NCBI GenBank assembly: GCA_030147505.1
Contig: JASBVG010000044.1
Location: forward strand, 1-64,000
Reading direction: 5' to 3'
Source: Tardiphaga sp.
GTDB taxonomy: Bacteria > Pseudomonadota > Alphaproteobacteria > Rhizobiales > Xanthobacteraceae
Length of the DNA stretch: 64,000 nt
The notes under the pieces: model-generated
What the model was told of the DNA's origin: nothing
What the model saw: the letters and a program-made list of their open reading frames with translations, nothing else
Databases searched by the model: none
Made by a program: the position numbers and the translations under genes
In this document: one piece after another, positions 54,981 through 63,415 of the stretch
Layout of the letters: each line of letters opens with the position of its first letter
Numbering within the stretch: position 1 is the first letter of the stretch

Positions 54981-55152
54981 TGAATTGTCTCCTGAAAACC
55001 GCGCGTTATGGCTGCGGAGGCCGCGTTATACATGGGTCATATACGCTCCGCCAGTTGGAAATCCACCCCCACCGGCTCTGGCGATGCGCGCCAAACCCTT
55101 GCAAGGGCAATCGAATTCGCATTTGCTTGGCCTGCTTTGGGGGAACTGAAGG

Positions 55153-56043
55153 ATGAGACTGCCGGACGCTGCGCCTGACGACGCATTTTCCGACGACATC
55201 GCCATTCCAGCTGCCGACGGCTTTCCGCTCGGCGCGACACTGTATCTGCCGCGCGGCGCCCGCACCCATGCGGTGCTGATCAATTCGGCCACTGCCGTGC
55301 CGCGGAAAATCTACCGCGGTTTCGCCTGCTATCTGGCGAGCCGCGGCTGCGCGGTGCTCACCTACGATTATCGCGGCACCGGCGACTCCCGACCGAAGGG
55401 CACGACCTCGCTGCGCGGCTTCAAGACCTCGATGACCGACTGGGCGGCGCTGGATGTGGTTGCGGCGGTGAACTGGATGCGCCAGCGCTACAAGCTGCCG
55501 CTCGGCTTCGTCGGCCACTCCTTCGGCGGCCAGGCCCTGGGCCTGATTCCGAACAATGCGGAAGTATCGCGCGCTTTGCTCGTGGCGGCGCAGGCGGGCA
55601 CGTGGCGATTGATGACGCCGCCGGAGAACTATCGCATCTATGCGCTGATGAAGTTCATCGGCAAGCCGCTCACGCAGGTGATGGGCTATGCGCCCGGCAA
55701 GATCGGCCTAGGACTGGATCTGCCCAAGGGCGTCTTCACCGAATGGGCCGATTGGGTAACCAGCGACCACTATTTCTTCGACGACCGCAAACTGCGCGCG
55801 CTGGCGAATTTCCCGCGCTATCGCGGAGCGCTGCGAGCACTGAGCTTCTCGGACGATCCGTGGGCGACGCGGCCGGCGGTGGAGATGCTGTGTGCAGGCT
55901 TCACCTCGATCAAGCCGGACATCGACACGATCAGGCCGATCGAGGCCGGCAGCGACAAGATCGGGCATTTCGGCTTCTTCCGTCCGGAGCATCGCGACAC
56001 GTTGTGGCGCGGCGCGGCAGAGTGGCTGCAGATGGAAGATTGA
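55153..56043 (+). CDS. Alpha/beta-hydrolase family protein
   Basis: 296-residue soluble hydrolase. GFPLGATLYLPRGARTHAVLINSATAVPRKIYRGFACYLASRGCAVLTYDYRGTGDS is the usual N-terminal strand order. The nucleophile elbow GHSFGGQALGL carries the Ser. Late acidic and histidine positions are plausible (DIDTIRPIEAG, KIGHFGFFRPEH). The DYRGTGDSRP and lid segments resemble a family of uncharacterised Rhizobiales hydrolases. No clear substrate. It is divergent from the DAHP synthase, and a 24-bp perfect palindrome and a paired hairpin repeat follow its stop. Confidence 0.83.
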   Translation: MRLPDAAPDDAFSDDIAIPAADGFPLGATLYLPRGARTHAVLINSATAVPRKIYRGFACYLASRGCAVLTYDYRGTGDSRPKGTTSLRGFKTSMTDWAALDVVAAVNWMRQRYKLPLGFVGHSFGGQALGLIPNNAEVSRALLVAAQAGTWRLMTPPENYRIYALMKFIGKPLTQVMGYAPGKIGLGLDLPKGVFTEWADWVTSDHYFFDDRKLRALANFPRYRGALRALSFSDDPWATRPAVEMLCAGFTSIKPDIDTIRPIEAGSDKIGHFGFFRPEHRDTLWRGAAEWLQMED

Positions 56044-56064
56044 GCGTTGAACTCCGCCCTTCTC

Positions 56065-56088
56065 GCCTGAACGCAATTGCGTTCAGGC
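56065..56088. repeat. 24-bp perfect palindrome centred on GCAATTGC
   Basis: Half-site GCCTGAACGCAA followed by its exact reverse complement. The centre, GCAATTGC, is also the centre of the palindromes in the family I repeats at 51309-51324 and 58970-58985. It lies immediately before a family II repeat and 22 bp after a stop codon. Confidence 0.92.
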
Positions 56089-56089
56089 T

Positions 56090-56187
56090 GGGGTGAGGAG
56101 GCGCGAAGCACCGTCTCGAACCATGAGATGTCAGAGCTCCGTATCCATCCTTCGAGACGCCGCTGCGCGGCTCCTCAGGACGAGGAT
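56090..56187. repeat. Paired inverted hairpin repeat, family II copy 2 (halves swapped)
   Basis: GGGGTGAGGAG, a short hairpin, then CGTCTCGAACCATG come first, followed after a spacer by CATCCTTCGAGACGC, a CGC/GCG hairpin, then GCTCCTCAGGACGAGGAT. These are the two halves of the tpsA copy (2869-2977) in the opposite order. Confidence 0.8.
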
Positions 56188-56334
56188 TGAGATTGGCGAA
56201 CCGGCCGAGAAACGGCCACCGCCGTGTCCACATGATTTTAGAATATGTCGAACTGTTTCCGCGCGCTTGCGGGCGGCGGCTGCACGGCGTCAATTCTAAA
56301 CCGCTGTCTTTTCAGTGACTTTTCGTCGCAGGTA

Positions 56335-56352
56335 TTTTAGATTCATTCCAGA
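56335..56352 (+). promoter_or_regulatory. Candidate iron-control (Irr/ICE-like) element
   Basis: TTTTAGATTCATTCCAGA resembles the imperfect inverted repeat TTTAGA-N-ATTCTAAA of Irr-bound ICE boxes, with mismatches in the right arm. It lies about 145 bp before the siderophore-receptor ATG. Half-sites TTTTAGAAT (near 56235) and ATTCTAAA (near 56293) also occur. Confidence 0.3.
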
Positions 56353-56495
56353 CAGCACACTTCGCCATTTATTCCACTCGCGCACACAAATTTAGTTGTG
56401 CGCCCAGGTCTTTACGCGCCGGCCTCTCCTCCCCCATGAGCGATCAAGCACTTACGGGTGCGACAATTTGTACGGGGACATCCGGGGAGCGACGC

Positions 56496-58862
56496 ATGCG
56501 TCACGACATCAACACACCTTCCATCACGCGACGGCTGACGCGTGCGACACTGCTGTCCGCAAGTGCCCTCGCGCTGACGCTCCTGACTGCCCCTCATGCG
56601 CATGCGCAGACGGCCGGGACGCAGGCTCCGGGCGCCTCCTCGCTGCCGCCGGTCACGGTCGATGCCCCAAGCACGGTGCGCCGCCAGCGCCGAGCTGCAA
56701 CGACGACACGGGCCGCCACCACCGCACGCCGTCGCACCACTGCATCGCGACAGCCTGAAGCGCCGGCCAAGCCGGTGCCGGCCTTCAACCAGCTGCACGA
56801 TGCGCGCACTGGCACGGTCGGCATCTATGCCAATTCGACATCCACGGCGACCAAGACCAACACGCCGCTGCTCAACATTCCACAGTCGATCAGCGTGCTG
56901 ACCAAGGACTACATCCAGGATCAGGCCTTTCCGGGGATGACCGACGTGACGCGCTATGTGCCCGGCGTCGCCATCCATCAGGGCGAAGGCAATCGCGACG
57001 AACTCGTGATCCGCGGCGTCGATTCCAGCGCCAACTTCTTCGTCAACGGCTTTCGCGATGACGTGCAGTATTTCCGCGATCTCTACAACGCGCAGAGCGT
57101 CGAGGTGCTGAAGGGGCCGAGCGCTCTCATCTTCGGCCGCGGCGCCGGCGGCGGTCTCGTCAATCGCACGCTCAAGGAAGCCGATGGCCAGCGCGTCTAT
57201 CAAACCACGCTTCAATCAGGTTCCTATGGCGACCGCCGCTTCACGCTGGATGCCGGACAGGCCGTCAATCCCGATGTCGCGGTGCGCCTGAACGCGATGT
57301 ATGAGGGCTCCGACACGTTCCGCCAGTATGGCAAGCTGGAGCGTTATGGCCTCAATCCGTCGGTGACGCTGAAGCCGAACGACACCACCACGATCAAGCT
57401 CGACTACGAACTGTTCCACGACGAGCGCACCGCCGATCGCGGCAATCCCTCGCAGGCGCTGAGCAACACCGCACCGTCATCGACGCGCTTCAATCCGGCG
57501 CTGCCCTTCGCACCGAATGGCGACCTCACCGCCTTTTTCGGCGCGCCGGGGGTGAACCAGTCCTATGTCGACATGAACCGCGCATCGGCGGTGATCGATC
57601 ATGATTTCGAGAACGGCCTCACCGTGCGGAATGCGACGATGTATGCCGACTTCAAGCGCGGCTATCAGAACGTTTATCCCGGCAACGGCACGCTGTCGGG
57701 CGCAGTGAACACGACCGATACGTCGTTCAACCGTGCGGCCTATAACAACACCACGAACCGCGAAAACATCTTCAACCAGACCGATTTCACCTACAAGACG
57801 TGGACCGGCCCGGTGTTCCACACGCTCGCCTTCGGCACCGAGTTCGGCCGGCAGAGCGGCCTCTCCTTCCGCAATACCGGCTTCTTCCCGGCGGCCGGCG
57901 GCGGGCTGAGCAACACCATCGCGGCCAATCCGTTCGACAGCGCCTATCTCGGCCCGGTCACGTTCCAGCACATCGCCACCGACGCCAACAGCAAGTACCG
58001 CCTCAACATCGCTTCGGGCTATGTGCAGGACCAGATCGACATCACCCGTTGGCTGCAGGTCAATGCGGGCGTGCGCTACGATAATTTCGATCTGCAGGCG
58101 CTCGACCAGAACACCGGCATCAGCCGCAGCCGCACCGACGGCAAGCTGTCGCCGCGTGCCGCCGTCATCGTCAAGCCGGTCGATAATCTCTCGGTCTATG
58201 GCAGCTACAGCATCTCGTATCTGCCGGCCTCGGGTGACCAGTTCAGCGCGCTGTCGTCGTCCACCGTGCTGCTCGATCCGCAGAAGTTCGACAACAAGGA
58301 AGTCGGGGTGAAGTACAACATCATGCCGCGCCTGCAATATACCGCGGCAGTGTATCAGCTCGACCGCAGCAATGTGCCGCTGGCCAATCCGAACGGCGAC
58401 GGCACCTTCTTCCTATCAGGCAAGAACCGCATCCGCGGCTTCGAAACAACCTTGAACGGCTATGTGACCGATGTCTGGCAGTCGACGGTGGGCTATTCCT
58501 ATACGGATGCGCGGGTGACCAGCGATACATCGGCAACGATCCTCGCCGGCAATCGCGTCCAGCTCGTGCCCTACAATCAGTTCTCATGGTGGAACAAGGT
58601 GCAGATCGATCCGATCTGGGCCGCGGCCGTGGGCATGATCTATTTCTCGAACTCCTACGCCTCGTCGGATGACAGCGTGCGCCTGCCCGGCTTCGTCCGC
58701 TTCGATGCGGCGCTCTATGCGAAGATCAACCAGAACTGGAAGCTGCAGCTCAACGTGGAGAACATCTTCAACAAGGGTTACTGGGCCTCGGCGGACGGCA
58801 ACAACAACCTGTCGCCGGGCTTGCCGCGAACGTTCCGGATCTCGGCGATCGGGAATTTTTGA
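56496..58862 (+). CDS. TonB-dependent siderophore receptor (catecholate, Fiu/FepA-like)
   Basis: Outer-membrane receptor of 788 residues. ATG 56496 is preferred because GGGGAG lies 6 bases upstream; the open frame starts 20 codons earlier. A signal peptide (RATLLSASALALTLLTAPHAHA) is followed by an Arg/Ala-rich spacer. The plug at about 110-240 has NIPQSISVLTKDYIQDQAFPGMTDVTRYVPGV, ELVIRGVDSSANFFVNGFRDDVQYFRD and VEVLKGPSALIFGRGAGGGLVNR. A 22-strand barrel ends in FRISAIGNF. It takes up ferric siderophore with TonB-ExbBD; the ligand is inferred. Expression under iron control is likely. Confidence 0.93.
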   Translation: MRHDINTPSITRRLTRATLLSASALALTLLTAPHAHAQTAGTQAPGASSLPPVTVDAPSTVRRQRRAATTTRAATTARRRTTASRQPEAPAKPVPAFNQLHDARTGTVGIYANSTSTATKTNTPLLNIPQSISVLTKDYIQDQAFPGMTDVTRYVPGVAIHQGEGNRDELVIRGVDSSANFFVNGFRDDVQYFRDLYNAQSVEVLKGPSALIFGRGAGGGLVNRTLKEADGQRVYQTTLQSGSYGDRRFTLDAGQAVNPDVAVRLNAMYEGSDTFRQYGKLERYGLNPSVTLKPNDTTTIKLDYELFHDERTADRGNPSQALSNTAPSSTRFNPALPFAPNGDLTAFFGAPGVNQSYVDMNRASAVIDHDFENGLTVRNATMYADFKRGYQNVYPGNGTLSGAVNTTDTSFNRAAYNNTTNRENIFNQTDFTYKTWTGPVFHTLAFGTEFGRQSGLSFRNTGFFPAAGGGLSNTIAANPFDSAYLGPVTFQHIATDANSKYRLNIASGYVQDQIDITRWLQVNAGVRYDNFDLQALDQNTGISRSRTDGKLSPRAAVIVKPVDNLSVYGSYSISYLPASGDQFSALSSSTVLLDPQKFDNKEVGVKYNIMPRLQYTAAVYQLDRSNVPLANPNGDGTFFLSGKNRIRGFETTLNGYVTDVWQSTVGYSYTDARVTSDTSATILAGNRVQLVPYNQFSWWNKVQIDPIWAAAVGMIYFSNSYASSDDSVRLPGFVRFDAALYAKINQNWKLQLNVENIFNKGYWASADGNNNLSPGLPRTFRISAIGNF

Positions 58863-58880
58863 GGTCGGACACACTCTCGC

Positions 58881-59002
58881 TGTCATCACCCGCGAAAGCG
58901 GGCGATCCAGTAGACACTGCACTGAGTGGATATCACTAAAGCCTCAGTTTACTGGATCGCCCGGTCCTAGCGCGCAATTGCGCGCATGGCCGGGCGATGA
59001 CA
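58881..59002. repeat. Paired inverted hairpin repeat, family I copy C, palindrome in second loop
   Basis: Same outer, central and hairpin arms as the copies at 47256-47358 and 51292-51416. Here the GCGCGCAATTGCGCGC palindrome (58970-58985) is inside the second hairpin, while the first keeps its GAAA loop. It lies between the convergent receptor and glutathione-reductase genes. Confidence 0.9.
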
Positions 59003-59011
59003 ATTAGAGCG

Positions 59012-60406
59012 CTACTCCGCCGCTTCCCGCACGTAGCGCGCCGTCGGTGTCCTCATCGTCACCAGCTCTTCCGCGGCGCTCGGATGCACCGCGACCGTCG
59101 CATCGAAATCCGCTTTCGTCGCCTTCAGCTTGATGCAGATGCCGAGGATCTGGATCAGCTCCGCTGCTTCCGGGCCGACGATGTGGCAGCCGACCACCAC
59201 GTCGGTCGAGCCATCGACGATCAGTTTCATCAGTACACGGCTGTCGCTACCGGAGATGGTTGATTTGATGCCGCGGAAGTCGGTCTTGTAGACATCGACA
59301 TGGCTGAACGTGGCGCGCGCCTCGTCCTCGGTCATGCCGACCGTGCCGACCTCCGGCTGCGTGAACACGGCGGTCGGGATATTGCTGTGATCGACCTTCA
59401 CGGTCTTGCCGCCGAACACGGTGTCGGCGAATGCATGGCCTTCACGGATCGCCACCGGCGTTAGGTTGACGCGATTGGTGACATCGCCCACCGCATAGAT
59501 ATGCGGAACATTGGTTTGCGAGAATTCATTGACGATGACCGAACCATCGCTGTGCTTGAAGTGCACGCCAGCCTTCTCCAGGCCGAGGCCCTTCGTATTG
59601 GCGTGACGGCCGATGGCGAACAGCACCTGATCGGCGGCTATGCTTGCGCCGCCCGACAGATGCGCAGTGAGCTCGTGGCGATGCTTGTCGACCGCCTTGA
59701 CCGTGCAGCCGGTAACGATGGTGATGCCCTGCTTCTCCATCTCCTTGCGGACATGGGCGCGGACGTCCTCGTCGAACCCGCGCAGAATGTTGTCGCCGCG
59801 ATAGACCACGGTCACATCGGAGCCGAGGCCGGCAAAGATGCAGGCGAATTCCAGCGCGATATAGCCACCACCCTGGATGACGATGCGCCTGGGCAGCTCG
59901 GGCAGATGGAAGACTTCGTTGGACGAGATCACATGCTCGATGCCGGGAATATCCGGGCCATGGCTTGGCGTGCCGCCGGTGGCGATCAGGATGTGCTTCG
60001 CACGTACCGTTTCGCCATTGCTGAGCTTGAGCGTATGCGGATCCTCAAACACCGCGCGCGCCTTGACGGTCTTCGCGCCGGGCTTCTCCACATTGGTGGT
60101 GTAGATGCCTTCGAGCCGGGCGATTTCCTTGTCCTTGGCGGCAATGAAGGCCGGCCAGTCGAAGGTCGCGGTCGGAATGGTCCAGCCAAAGCCCTTGGCG
60201 TCGTCGATCTCGCGCGAGACATGCGACGCATAGACCATCAGCTTCTTCGGCACGCAGCCACGGATCACGCAGGTGCCGCCGAAGCGATATTCCTCGGCGA
60301 CCATGACGCTGGCGCCGTAGCCGGCGGCGATGCGGGCGGCGCGGACACCACCCGAACCACCGCCGATGACGAAGAGGTCGACGTCGAAGTCAGACTTGCT
60401 GGACAT
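59012..60406 (-). CDS. gor: Glutathione-disulfide reductase
   Basis: FAD/NADPH-dependent reductase of 464 residues that keeps glutathione reduced. The FAD motif LFVIGGGSGGVRAARIAAGYG opens the protein. The redox-active cysteines are Cys46 and Cys51 in GGTCVIRGCVPKK. The NADPH fold follows (IVIQGGGYIALEFACIFAGLG), as do AVGDVTNRVNLTPVAI and the C-terminal HPSAAEELVTMRTP, whose His is the general acid of the dimer partner. All key residues are present. It is convergent with the siderophore-receptor gene. Confidence 0.95.
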   Translation of the reverse strand: MSSKSDFDVDLFVIGGGSGGVRAARIAAGYGASVMVAEEYRFGGTCVIRGCVPKKLMVYASHVSREIDDAKGFGWTIPTATFDWPAFIAAKDKEIARLEGIYTTNVEKPGAKTVKARAVFEDPHTLKLSNGETVRAKHILIATGGTPSHGPDIPGIEHVISSNEVFHLPELPRRIVIQGGGYIALEFACIFAGLGSDVTVVYRGDNILRGFDEDVRAHVRKEMEKQGITIVTGCTVKAVDKHRHELTAHLSGGASIAADQVLFAIGRHANTKGLGLEKAGVHFKHSDGSVIVNEFSQTNVPHIYAVGDVTNRVNLTPVAIREGHAFADTVFGGKTVKVDHSNIPTAVFTQPEVGTVGMTEDEARATFSHVDVYKTDFRGIKSTISGSDSRVLMKLIVDGSTDVVVGCHIVGPEAAELIQILGICIKLKATKADFDATVAVHPSAAEELVTMRTPTARYVREAAE

Positions 60407-60450
60407 GAATTACTCCGATCGCCGCGGCTTTCTCTGAGCCATTATTGTCG

Positions 60451-60484
60451 TGTCCCGGACGCGTCGCATCGCATCCGGGCCACA
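60451..60484. repeat. Single intergenic hairpin repeat
   Basis: TGTCCCGGA and TCCGGGCCACA arms enclose a 14-base loop. Elements with these ends are common between genes in Bradyrhizobium-like genomes. It sits between gor and the DUF2059 gene. Confidence 0.6.
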
Positions 60485-60504
60485 CATCCCTCAAACCAAA
60501 GCGC

Positions 60505-61044
60505 TCAGATTTCCTTGCCGCGCTTGCGCATTTCGGCGCGGAACTGGCCGTTCACCTGCTCGGCGAACTGCTGCGCCCACTGCTGCATATAGTTCACGCT
60601 GGCGGAAATCGACTGCGGCTCCATCTGCAGCAGCTTCTGGCCGAGCGCCGACTTGTAGAACGCCGCGAGATCCTTCAACTCGGCTTCGGTGAAGTCGCTG
60701 GCATAGATCTTCGCCATCTGCTCGCCGATTTCCTTGTCGCGGCCGGCATTGGCCTGGGCGACGATCACGGCGACCTCGTTGAGATCCTTCTGGTAGTTCA
60801 GATTGCTCTGCAGCAGCGAATCCTTGACGCGCTGGACCATGTTCGGAATGGCGTTCGCATACATCGCGCTCGCATTCTTCATCTGCAGGATTTCCTTGGC
60901 GTAGCCGATTGCGGCCGGCGATGCCGGCTTGATCGGACGCTCGGCCGGCGGCGCTGCCGGCTGCTGGGCGGAGGCCGGCAAGGTAGCGGCCGCGGCGCCG
61001 AGCACGAGGCCGGCAGAGAGCAGCAGTTTCGACAGGGTCTTCAT
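60505..61044 (-). CDS. DUF2059 exported protein
   Basis: 179 residues. A signal peptide (KTLSKLLLSAGLVLGAAAATLPASA) is followed by a Pro-rich spacer and a helical DUF2059 domain at about 45-170: AIGYAKEILQMKNASAMYANAIPNMVQRVKDSLL, QMAKIYASDFTEAELKDLAAFYKSALGQKLLQMEPQ, which is the family hallmark. It probably resides in the periplasm. The function is unknown. It lies 24 bp downstream of rpiA on the same strand, so they are probably co-transcribed, a common arrangement in this group. Confidence 0.9.
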   Translation of the reverse strand: MKTLSKLLLSAGLVLGAAAATLPASAQQPAAPPAERPIKPASPAAIGYAKEILQMKNASAMYANAIPNMVQRVKDSLLQSNLNYQKDLNEVAVIVAQANAGRDKEIGEQMAKIYASDFTEAELKDLAAFYKSALGQKLLQMEPQSISASVNYMQQWAQQFAEQVNGQFRAEMRKRGKEI

Positions 61045-61068
61045 GGGAGTCTCCTTGGGATCGCAGCC

Positions 61069-61767
61069 TCAGGGCCGCTCAACGACGCGAATTCCATCTG
61101 AGCCGGCGAGCACGATGGTGCGGGCCAAGCCGATAAACAGTCCGTGTTCGACGACGCCCGGAATGCCGCCGAGCAGTCCCGCAAGGCGCGGCGCATCGGT
61201 GATGGTTCCAAGCTTGGCATCCAGAATCCAGTGGCCGCCATCGGTGACGAAAGCATGGCCGTCCTTGCCCGGACGAACAGTCATCTCGCCAGTCAGGCCG
61301 CATTGGGCAAACACGCCTTCAATGGCGCGGTGGGTGGCGCCGAGGCCGAACGGGATCACCTCGATGGGCAGCGGGAAACGGCCGAGCTTCGGCACCCACT
61401 TACTGTCGTCGGCGATGACGATCATGCGATCCGAGGCCGCCGCGACGATCTTCTCACGTAACAGCGCGCCGCCACCGCCCTTGATCAGATTGAGATCGGG
61501 ATCGGCCTCGTCGGCGCCGTCCACAGTGATGTCCAGGTGATCGATCTCGTCCAGCGTCGTCAGCGGGATGTTGCACGCCTCGGCCTGGATGCGCGTCGCT
61601 TCCGAGGTCGGCACGCCAATCACCTTGAGACCACCCTTCACGCGCTCGCCCAGGAGATCGACAAAATGCTTCGCGGTCGAACCGGTGCCGAGGCCGAGCT
61701 TCATGCCGTCCTGCACCTGTTCCAGCGCCCTGGCGGCGGCCTGTCGTTTCAGTGCATCCATGTCCAT
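61069..61767 (-). CDS. rpiA: Ribose-5-phosphate isomerase A
   Basis: Pentose-phosphate isomerase of 232 residues from ATG 61767; the longer open frame upstream is not RpiA-like. Motifs are [18 protein letters not shown] (phosphate loop), [31 protein letters not shown] (catalytic Asp and Glu region) and [21 protein letters not shown]. All standard residues are present. It is divergent from gph about 190 bp away, with an imperfect 22-bp tandem duplication in between. Confidence 0.95.
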   Translation of the reverse strand: MDMDALKRQAAARALEQVQDGMKLGLGTGSTAKHFVDLLGERVKGGLKVIGVPTSEATRIQAEACNIPLTTLDEIDHLDITVDGADEADPDLNLIKGGGGALLREKIVAAASDRMIVIADDSKWVPKLGRFPLPIEVIPFGLGATHRAIEGVFAQCGLTGEMTVRPGKDGHAFVTDGGHWILDAKLGTITDAPRLAGLLGGIPGVVEHGLFIGLARTIVLAGSDGIRVVERP

Positions 61768-61849
61768 CGGCTGGTCGTCCTCGCAGTCAGATCGATCCCG
61801 CAAGCGGGAGCGCGGCATATCTAGCGACGTTTGCCGGAGAGGAACAGGG

Positions 61850-61893
61850 TGCAAGTCCTGCTTTCCTGGGAAACAAGGCCTGCTGTCCCGGGA
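61850..61893. repeat. Imperfect 22-bp tandem duplication
   Basis: CCTGCTTTCCTGGGAAACAAGG is followed directly by CCTGCTGTCCCGGGAAAGCTGA; each unit contains a TTCC(T)GGGAA- or TCCCGGGA-type palindrome. It lies in the rpiA-gph divergent region. Confidence 0.55.
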
Positions 61894-61956
61894 AAGCTGA
61901 CCAGCGTCCGCAGAGCGGTCTTGCGGGATCCGGCGCGGCCCGCTAGCGATCCCCGC

Positions 61957-62640
61957 ATGACCAAAGCCCCTCTCGTCGTTTTCGACCTCGACGGCACTCT
62001 CGTCGATACCGCTCCTGATCTGATCAGCGCTCTCAACCATGTCCTGGCGCGTGAAGGCCTCGCGCCCGTGCCGCTGGAATCGGCCCGCCAAATGATCGGC
62101 CAGGGCGCGCGCCGGCTGATCGAGCGCGGGCTGGAGGTCGAGGGCCGCGAAATGACGCCGGCGGAGGTGACCCGGCTGACCGCGGACTTCATCGACTATT
62201 ACGCCGCGCATATCGCCGATGACTCATGCCCGTTCGACGGTCTCATAGCGGCACTGGATGTGCTGGAAGCCAAGGGCTACCGCTTCGCCGTCTGTACCAA
62301 CAAGCTGGAATGGCTGTCGAAACTGCTGCTCGAGAAGCTCGGCCTCACCGCCCGATTCGCGGCGATCTGCGGCGCCGATACCTTCGGCGTCTCCAAGCCC
62401 GATCCGGTGATCCTGCAACAGACCGTGGCGAAGGCCGGCGGCGAGATGTCGGCGGTGGTCATGGTGGGCGATGCCGGACCCGATGTGGGCGTGGCGCGCC
62501 GCGCCAATGTGCCAGTGATCGGCGTCACTTTCGGCTATACGGAAACCCCGATCGTCGAACTGAAGCCGGACGCGATCATCGATCATTTCCGCGATCTGCC
62601 CGCTACGGTTGAGCGACTGGTTCCGACCACACGCTCTTAG
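61957..62640 (+). CDS. gph: Phosphoglycolate phosphatase (HAD family)
   Basis: HAD-superfamily phosphatase of 227 residues from ATG 61957. The nucleophile motif [15 protein letters not shown] has Asp10 and Asp12. [20 protein letters not shown] supplies the Thr motif, GVSKPDP the Lys and [26 protein letters not shown] the acidic pair. The helical cap at about 20-90 fits phosphoglycolate/pyridoxal-type substrates. It is divergent from rpiA. The upstream open frame (from 61831) lies in the repeat-bearing spacer and is not coding. Confidence 0.9.
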   Translation: MTKAPLVVFDLDGTLVDTAPDLISALNHVLAREGLAPVPLESARQMIGQGARRLIERGLEVEGREMTPAEVTRLTADFIDYYAAHIADDSCPFDGLIAALDVLEAKGYRFAVCTNKLEWLSKLLLEKLGLTARFAAICGADTFGVSKPDPVILQQTVAKAGGEMSAVVMVGDAGPDVGVARRANVPVIGVTFGYTETPIVELKPDAIIDHFRDLPATVERLVPTTRS

Positions 62641-62682
62641 CCACTCAGTTACTTGGGTTTTTCAGGCTTCTCCACGATGGAA

Positions 62683-62697
62683 TTAACCATCTATTAA
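62683..62697 (+). promoter_or_regulatory. CtrA-type box upstream of the lipoprotein gene
   Basis: TTAACCATCTATTAA matches TTAA-N7-TTAA and contains the preferred TTAACCAT half-site. It lies 93 bp before the ATG at 62790. Established knowledge of CtrA supports the motif; the regulated gene is inferred from position. Confidence 0.6.
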
Positions 62698-62789
62698 CTA
62701 TCACGCGCCGGCTGGTTGCGTCATTGGACCCACGCTCCTATTGTCCGCGTGGGGACTGCGGGCAAGCCGCGAAAGTAACGGATTCAACT

Positions 62790-63233
62790 ATGCGTCGAGT
62801 ATTCCTATTGACGGCAGCGGGCCTGAGCCTCGCTGGCTGCTCATCGTTCTCCATGGATGCCTTCAAGTCGGCACCGGAGCCGGTTACCGTCCAGTTCGAA
62901 TCGACGCCGCCCGGCGCCGAGGCGAAGACGTCGGTGGGTCCGGCCTGTACCACCCCTTGCTCGCTGCCGATCGTCACTGAAGGCAATTTCGAAGTGACGT
63001 TCACGCTGCCGAAGTTCCAGCCAGCGACGGTTCCAGTGAGCGTGACCCGTGTGCCCGGCGATTTCACCTCGCCCGCCCGCACCACGGTCGATCCGAGCCC
63101 TGTTGCCGTCGAGCTGCAGCCGACGACGCCGCCACGCAAGGGCCGCAAGGCTGCCAAGAGACGCGCCGCTGCGCCCGCTCCTGCCGCAGCACCCGCAGAG
63201 GCGGCCACGACACCGTTCCCCAATCCGCGCTGA
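62790..63233 (+). CDS. Small lipoprotein (PEGA-like)
   Basis: 147 residues from ATG 62790. The lipobox LAGC (Cys near residue 17) follows a short hydrophobic signal (RRVFLLTAAGLSLAGC). The mature domain at about 30-110 reads VTVQFESTPPGAEAKTSVGPACTTPCSLPIVTEGNFEVTFTLPKFQPATVPV. This resembles a PEGA-type beta domain (SxPxGAxV... CxxPCxxPL), with a conserved cysteine pair. The C-terminus is Lys/Ala/Pro-rich and disordered. Two hairpins (CCCACGC/GCGTGGG and GCGG/CCGC) and a CtrA box lie upstream. Confidence 0.8.
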   Translation: MRRVFLLTAAGLSLAGCSSFSMDAFKSAPEPVTVQFESTPPGAEAKTSVGPACTTPCSLPIVTEGNFEVTFTLPKFQPATVPVSVTRVPGDFTSPARTTVDPSPVAVELQPTTPPRKGRKAAKRRAAAPAPAAAPAEAATTPFPNPR

Positions 63234-63415
63234 TCGGGCGGATGGGCGGATCGGGCCGGTCTCGATCCGCCATCGATCACCGCAGGATAGGCTTTCCAAA
63301 TCGCCCCATAGGCAAACGCCTCTCGACGTTCGGCGCAATTGTGCCAGAGATGTTGCATGATTACATTATGACAAGCGGCAAGCGTGCCGCCCGTTACATG
63401 CAGCAAGGCGTTTGA

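Larger units (their letters stand above)
56044..56495. other. 450-bp spacer: palindrome, paired repeat and receptor promoter region
   Basis: Holds, in order, a 24-bp perfect palindrome (56065-56088), a family II paired repeat (56090-56187), and about 300 bp before the TonB-dependent receptor. That last part is AT-richer (for example 56335-56400) and contains an iron-box-like sequence. No gene seen. Confidence 0.6.
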
